A DNA stretch of 64,000 nt from contig CALYLW010001186.1 in the NCBI GenBank assembly GCA_944989445.1, forward strand, positions 182,655 through 246,654, read 5' to 3'. The DNA is from Ampullaceana balthica. Lineage: Eukaryota; Mollusca; Gastropoda; Lymnaeidae. The notes beneath the pieces are model-generated. The model ran no database searches. It was not told the origin of the DNA and worked only from the letters and a program-made list of their open reading frames with translations. Shown here piece by piece: positions 56,766-64,000 of the stretch. Positions within the stretch are counted from its first letter, which is position 1. Each line of letters begins with the position of its first letter. A program made the translations under genes and the position numbers.

Positions 56766-57584
56766 TCTTGTCAGAACATTAGGACTGTCCTAAGTTTGTG
56801 TCAGAAAAAGATGTAGCACCGACCATGTCATTTCTGTGAAATTTTAACACAAGCCGCTAACAGTTTTCGCTAACACACCTCGCTTTTCCATTTTTTGGTA
56901 AGCTTGCCAACAATATCATTTAATGCCATTAGAGCTGGGACTGGCATTATTTCATACTCAATGGACATTGGTAACTTCGAAAACATAATACATAGGCTAA
57001 GTCAATCAGATAATTCGATTTAACTTATCCCGAAACACAGTACAGAATCTGTTACAGGTTTTCTTTGCCATGCTATCGTTGGTTTACAAAGAAATTCTCA
57101 GTGTTACATTCTAACATGGTTTAAGATAATTTTCAACCAATGTCTCTTGAAAATTAAATTTTGACGGTTTGAAATTCTCGATGCAATAGATTTTGTATGT
57201 TTTTGTAATGACATTAACAGTTAAATGACAATCAACAATTTAACGTAAATGTCTTTATTTTCTATCTTCTAGCTTGCTTCGAACATTATACCGCTAAAGG
57301 CGTTATAACCCGTGGGAAACATGTGAAAACAAAAGAAATACGTCAAACAGTTGTTACACAAACAACCTGTGTCAAATGCCCCCGTACATCAGCTATACAA
57401 ACAACTAAGACCTTCCTAACTAATGTATTTGTAAGAACACAATACATTGTTGTAAAATTAAGAAAAATCTTAAAATGCTTCAAGTTGTTTCGACATTTTT
57501 GAAGTCTTATCAAAACGTCCAATAATTGTATAATTGTATCTCATCGCATTCGTCTATCCGAGGTGTCTCAACGTCTGCAATGTT
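56766..57584. other. Intergenic DNA, no gene seen
   Basis: Nothing recognised. It borders the large 28-bp array. Confidence 0.45.
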
Positions 57585-60500
57585 ATCCTGGTGCCAATGG
57601 TCTATAGATGATATCCTGGTGCCAATGGTCTATAGATGATATCCTGGTGCCAATGGTCTAAAGATGATATCCTGGTGCCAATGGTCTATAGATGATAGCC
57701 TGGTGCCAATGGTCTATAGATGATATCCTGGTGCCAATGGTCTATAGATGATATCCTGGTGCCAATTGTCTATAGATGATATCCTGGTGCCAATAGACTA
57801 TAGGTGATATCCTGGTGCCAATGGTCTATAGATGATATCCTGGTGCCAGTGGTCTATAGATGATATCCTGGTGCCATTGGTCTATAGATGATATCTTGGT
57901 GCCAGTGGTCTATAGATGATATCCTGGTGCCAGTGGTCTATAGATGATATCCTGGTGCCAATGGTCTAGAGATGATATCCTGGTGCCAGTGGTCTATAGA
58001 TGATATCCTGGTGCCAATGGTCTATAGATGATATCCTGGTGCCAATGGTCTATAGATGATATCCTGGTGCCAATGGTCTATAGATGATATCCTGGTGCCA
58101 ATGGTCTATAGATGATATCCTGGTGCCAATGGTCTATAGATGATATCCTGGTGCCAATGGTCTATAGATGATATCCTGGTGCCAGTGGTCTATAGATGAT
58201 ATCCTGGTGCCAATGGTCTATAGATGATATCCTGGTGCCAATGGTCTATAGGTGATATCCTGGTGCCAATGGTCTATAGATGATATCCTGGTGCCAATGG
58301 TCTATAGATGATATCCTGGTTCCAATGGTCTATAGAAGATATCCTGGTGCAAATGGTCTATAGATGATATCCTGGTGCCATTGGTCTATAGATGATATCC
58401 TGGTGCCAGTGGTCTATAGATGATATCCTGGTGCCAATGGTCTATAGATGATATCCTGGTGCAAATGGTCTATAGATGATATCCTGGTGCAAATGGTCTA
58501 TAGATGATATCCTGGTGCCAGTGGTCTATAGATGATATCCTGGTGCCAATGGTCTATAGATGATATCCTGGTGCAAATGGTCTATAGATGATATCCTGGA
58601 GCAAATGGTCTATAGATGATATCCTGGTGCCAGTGGTCTATATATGATATCCTGGTGCCAGTGGTCTATAGATGATATCCTGGTGCAAATGGTCTATAGA
58701 TGATATCCTGGTGCAAATGGTCTATAGATTATATCCTGGTGCAAATGGTCTATAGATGATATCCTGGTGCCAGTGGTCTATAGATGATATCCTGGTGCCA
58801 ATAGTCTATAGATGATATCCTGGTGCCAATGGTCTATAGATGATATCCTGGTGCCAATGGTCTATAGATGATGTCCTGGTGCCAGTGGTCTATAGATGAT
58901 ATCCTGGTGCCAATGGTCTATAGATGATGTCCTGGTGCCAGTGGTCTATAGATGATATCCTGGTGCCAGTGGTCTATAGATAATATCCTGGTGTCAATGG
59001 TCTATAGATGATATCCTGGTGCCAGTGGTCTATAGATGATATCCTGGTGCCAATAGTCTATAGGTGATATCCTGGTGCCAATGGTCTATAGATGATATCC
59101 TGGTGCCAATGGTCTATAGATGATATCCTGGTGCCAGTGGTCTATAGATGATATCCTGGTGCCAATGGTCTATAGATGATATCCTGGTGCCAATGGTCTA
59201 TAGATGATATCCTGGTGCCAATGGTCTATAGATGATATCCTGGTGCCAATGGTCTATAGATGATATCCTGGTGCCAGTGGTCTATAGATGATATCCTGGT
59301 GCCAATGGTCTATAGATGATATCCTGGTGCCAATGGTCTATAGATGATATCCTGGTGCCAATGGTCTATAGATGATATCATGGTGCCAATGGTCTATAGA
59401 TGATATCCTGGTGGCAATGGTCTATAGATGATATCCTGGTGGCAATGGTCTATAGATGATATCCTGGTGCCAATGGTCTATATATGATATCCTGGTGCCA
59501 GTGGTCTATAGATGATATCCTGGTGCCAATGGTCTATATATGATATCCTGGTGCCAATGTTCTATAGATGATATCCTGGTGCCAGTGGTCTATAGATGAT
59601 ATCCTGGTGCCAATGGTCTATAGATGATATCCTGGTGCCAATGGTCTATAGATGATATCCTGGTGCCAATGGTCTATAGATGATATCCTGGTGCCAATGG
59701 TCTATATATGATATCCTGGTGCAAATGTTCTATAGATGATATCCTGGTGCCAGTGGTCTATAGATGATATCCTGGTGCCAATGGTCTATAGATGATATCC
59801 TGGTGCCAATGGTCTATAGATGATATCCTGGTGCCAATGGTCTATAGATGATATCCTGGTGCCAATGGTCTATAGATGATGTCCTGGTGCCAGTGGTCTA
59901 TAGATGATATCCTGGTGCCAATGGTCTATAGATGATGTCCTGGTGCCAGTGGTCTATAGATGATATCCTGGTGCCAGTGGTCTATAGATGATATCCTGGT
60001 GCCAGTGGTCTATAGATGATATCCTGGTGTCAATGGTCTATAGATGATATCCTGGTGCCAGTGGTCTATAGATGATATCCTGGTGCCAATGGTCTATAGG
60101 TGATATCCTGGTGCCAATGGTCTATAGATGATATCCTGGTGCCAATGGTCTATAGATGATATCCTGGTGCCAGTGGTCTATAGATGATATCCTGGTGCCA
60201 ATGGTCTATAGATGATATCCTGGTGCCAATGGTCTAAAGATGATATCCTGGTGCCAATGGTCTATAGATGATAGCCTGGTGCCAATGGTCTATAGATGAT
60301 ATCCTGGTGCCAATGGTCTATAGATGATATCCTGGTGCCAATGGTCTATAGATGATATCCTGGTGCCAATAGACTATAGGTGATATCCTGGTGCCAATGG
60401 TCTATAGATGATATCCTGGTGCCAGTGGTCTATAGATGATATCCTGGTGCCAATGGTCTATAGATGATATCTTGGTGCCAGTGGTCTATAGATGATATCC

Positions 60501-63500
60501 TGGTGCCAGTGGTCTATAGATGATATCCTGGTGCCAATGGTCTAGAGATGATATCCTGGTGCCAGTGGTCTATAGATGATATCCTGGTGCCAATGGTCTA
60601 TAGATGATATCCTGGTGCCAATGGTCTATAGATGATATCCTGGTGCCAATGGTCTATAGATGATATCCTGGTGCCAATGGTCTATAGATGATATCCTGGT
60701 GCCAATGGTCTATAGATGATATCCTGGTGCCAATGGTCTATAGATGATATCCTGGTGCCAGTGGTCTATAGATGATATCCTGGTGCCAATGGTCTATAGA
60801 TGATATCCTGGTGCCAATGGTCTATAGATGATATCCTGGTGCCAATGGTCTATAGATGATATCCTGGTGCCAATGGTCTATAGATGATATCCTGGTGCCA
60901 ATGGTCTATAGATGATATCCTGGTGCAAATGGTCTATAGATGATATCCTGGTGCCATTGGTCTATAGATGATATCCTGGTGCCAGTGGTCTATAGATGAT
61001 ATCCTGGTGCCAATGGTCTATAGATGATATCCTGGTGCAAATGGTCTATAGATGATATCCTGGTGCAAATGGTCTATAGATGATATCCTGGTGCCAGTGG
61101 TCTATAGATGATATCCTGGTGCCAATGGTCTATAGATGATATCCTGGTGCAAATGGTCTATAGATGATATCCTGGAGCAAATGGTCTATAGATGATATCC
61201 TGGTGCCAGTGGTCTATATATGATATCCTGGTGCCAGTGGTCTATAGATGATATCCTGGTGCAAATGGTCTATAGATGATATCCTGGTGCAAATGGTCTA
61301 TAGATGATATCCTGGTGCAAATGGTCTATAGATGATATCCTGGTGCCAGTGGTCTATAGATGATATCCTGGTGCCAATAGTCTATAGATGATATCCTGGT
61401 GCCAATGGTCTATAGATGATATCCTGGTGCCAATGGTCTATAGATGATGTCCTGGTGCCAGTGGTCTATAGATGATATCCTGGTGCCAATGGTCTATGGA
61501 TGATGTCCTGGTGCCAGTGGTCTATAGATGATATCCATGTGCCAGTGGTCTATAGATGATATCCTGGTGCCAGTGGTCTATAGATAATATCCTGGTGTCA
61601 ATGGTCTATAGATGATATCCTGGTGCCAGTGGTCTATAGATGATATCCTGGTGCCAATGGTCTATAGGTGATATCCTGGTGCCAATGGTCTATAGATGAT
61701 ATCCTGGTGCCAATGGTCTATAGATGATATCCTGGTGCCAGTGGTCTATAGATGATATCCTGGTGCCAATGGTCTATAGATGATATCCTGGTGCCAATGG
61801 TCTATAGATGATATCCTGGTGCCAATGGTCTATAGATGATATCCTGGTGCCAATGGTCTATAGATGATATCCTGGTGCCAGTGGTCTATAGATGATATCC
61901 TGGTGCCAATGGTCTATAGATGATATCCTGGTGCCAATGGTCTATAGATGATATCCTGGTGCCAATGGTCTATAGATGATATCATGGTGCCAATGGTCTA
62001 TAGATGATATCCTGGTGGCAATGGTCTATAGATGATATCCTGGTGGCAATGGTCTATAGATGATATCCTGGTGCCAAATGGTCTATATATGATATCCTGG
62101 TGCCAGTGGTCTATAGATGATATCCTGGTGCCAATGGTCTATATATGATATCCTGGTGCCAATGTTCTATAGATGATATCCTGGTGCCAGTGGTCTATAG
62201 ATGATATCCTGGTGCCAATGGTCTATAGATGATATCCTGGTGCCAATGGTCTATAGATGATATCCTGGTGCCAATGGTCTATAGATGATATCCTGGTGCC
62301 AATGGTCTATATATGATATCCTGGTGCCAATGTTCTATAGATGATATCCTGGTGCCAGTGGTCTATAGATGATATCCTGGTGCCAATGGTCTATATATGA
62401 TATCCTGGTGCCAGTGGTCTATAGATGATATCCTGGTGCCAATGGTCTATATATGATATCCTGGTGCCAATGTTCTATAGATGATATCCTGGTGCCAGTG
62501 GTCTATAGATGATATCCTGGTGCCAATGGTCTATAGATGATATCCTGGTGCCAATGGTCTATAGATGATGTCCTGGTGCCAGTGGTCTATAGATGATATC
62601 CTGGTGCCAATGGTCTATAGATGATGTCCTGGTGCCAGTGGTCTATAGATGATATCCTGGTGCCAGTGGTCTATAGATGATATCCTGGTGCCAGTGGTCT
62701 ATAGATGATATCCTGGTGTCAATGGTCTATAGATGATATCCTGGTGCCAGTGGTCTATAGATGATATCCTGGTGCCAATAGTCTATAGGTGATATCCTGG
62801 TGCCAATGGTCTATAGATGATATCCTGGTGCCAATGGTCTATAGATGATATCCTGGTGCCAGTGGTCTATAGATGATATCCTGGTGCCAATGGTCTATAG
62901 ATGATATCCTGGTGCCAATGGTCTATAGATGATATCCTGGTGCCAATGGTCTATAGATGATATCCTGGTGCCAATGGTCTATAGATGATATCCTGGTGCC
63001 AGTGGTCTATAGATGATATCCTGGTGCCAATGGTCTATAGATGATATCCTGGTGCCAATGGTCTATAGATGATATCCTGGTGCCAATGGTCTATAGATGA
63101 TATCATGGTGCCAATGGTCTATAGATGATATCCTGGTGGCAATGGTCTATAGATGATATCCTGGTGGCAATGGTCTATAGATGATATCCTGGTGCCAATG
63201 GTCTATATATGATATCCTGGTGCCAGTGGTCTATAGATGATATCCTGGTGCCAATGGTCTATATATGATATCCTGGTGCCAATGTTCTATAGATGATATC
63301 CTGGTGCCAGTGGTCTATAGATGATATCCTGGTGCCAATGGTCTATAGATGATATCCTGGTGCCAATGGTCTATAGATGATATCCTGGTGCCAATGGTCT
63401 ATAGATGATATCCTGGTGCCAATGGTCTATATATGATATCCTGGTGCCAATGGTCTATAGATGATATCCTGGTGCCAGTGGTCTATAGATGATATCCTGG

Positions 63501-64000
63501 TGCCAATGGTCTATAGATGATATCCTGGTGCCAATGGTCTATAGATGATATCCTGGTGCCAATGGTCTATAGATGATATCCTGGTGCCAATGGTCTATAG
63601 ATGATATCCTGGTGCTAATGGTCTATAGATGATATCCTGGTGCCAATGGTCTATAGATGATATCCTGGTGCCAATGGTCTATAGATGATATCCTGGTGCC
63701 AATGGTCTATAGATGATATCCTGGTGCCAATGGTCTATATATGATATCCTGGTGCCAATGTTCTATAGATGATATCCTGGTGCCAGTGGTCTATAGATGA
63801 TATCCTGGTGCCAATGGTCTATAGATGATATCCTGGTGCCAATGGTCTATAGATGATATCCTGGTGCCAATGGTCTATAGATGATATCCTGGTGCCAGTG
63901 GTCTATAGATGATATCCTGGTGCCAATGTTCTATAGATGATATCCTGGTGCCAATGGTCTATAGATGATATCCTGGTGCCAGTGGTCTATAGATGATATC
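57585..64000. repeat. Large 28-bp minisatellite with higher-order structure, ~229 copies, continues past window end
   Basis: The unit is ATCCTGGTGCCAATGGTCTA + TAGATGAT, very homogeneous. Common variants are GCCAGTGG, GCAAATGG, CTATATATG, GATGTCC and CTATAGGTG. Rare markers repeat exactly 2,576 bp apart (92 units): GTCTAGAG at 57,964 and 60,540, CTGGAGC at 58,596 and 61,172. A later block shows ~1,120-bp (40-unit) repetition: ATCATGG at 61,981 and 63,102, with a one-base insertion near 62,077 between them. Each unit contains the palindromes TCTATAGA and GATATC. No coding frame. Confidence 0.97.

Noticed and set aside
57585..64000. 28-bp repeats, a length common in CRISPR repeats
   Set aside because: Units are contiguous with no spacers between them. 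It is a tandem minisatellite.

Overview
This window is non-genic, AT-rich, repeat-dominated DNA from an animal nuclear genome. A mollusc, probably a gastropod, is my best guess. That rests on the general look of the repeats, the 5S-like fragment and the mix of transposon families (CR1-like and Nimb/I-like LINEs, piggyBac, hAT, a KRBA2/Ginger-like integrase relic), not on any diagnostic gene. I see no intact host protein-coding gene. Every recognisable protein-coding stretch is a decayed transposable element, and nearly all other open reading frames are by-products of tandem repeats or AT-rich chance.

Layout, left half. Positions 0.4-4.1 kb hold a 62-bp minisatellite, a TTCGACCCC short-period array and a degenerate satellite. 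A minus-strand LINE remnant follows (4.3-6.1 kb, probably to 6.6 kb), with endonuclease, linker, the start of the reverse transcriptase (RT) and the C-terminal region, but an internal deletion of the RT core. The same satellite then returns in inverted orientation (7.5-9.8 kb, ~165-bp monomers). From 9.9 to 14.8 kb there are dispersed repeats of a family that returns inverted at 40.7-43.7 and 51.1-52.0 kb. A piggyBac relic occupies 14.84-17.08 kb: left TTAA/CCCT end, a 119-bp GT-AG intron, three frameshifts and loss of the first catalytic Asp. A hairpin-bounded, tRNA-derived repeat (17.2-17.9 kb), a degenerate MITE (20.1 kb), a hammerhead-like motif (20.39 kb), three minisatellites (21.7, 23.5, 25.2 kb), a truncated 5S rRNA pseudogene (24.9 kb) and a well-preserved 263-bp MITE with TA duplications (26.3 kb) follow.

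Layout, right half. Positions 27.7-35.0 kb are an almost continuous block of three unrelated minisatellites (50, 23 and 20 bp). The first is interrupted by a 5'-truncated CR1-like LINE with a GATAA tail. Two hAT relics (36.9-37.4 and 43.8-45.2 kb) and a KRBA2/Ginger-like integrase relic (38.0-38.35 kb) follow. A tandem family at 45.2-47.3 kb changes orientation at about 46.74 kb. More minisatellites lie at 48.6-51.06 and 53.0-53.25 kb, then a GC-rich repeat and a LINE fragment at 54.2-55.06 kb. The last 6.4 kb is a 28-bp minisatellite with a 2,576-bp higher-order repeat (exactly 92 units) that runs off the window.

Tandem arrays make up roughly one third of the window. No genes work together here. 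The interest lies in nested insertions, satellite structure, inverted repeat pairs and transposon decay. I found no convincing new functional system.
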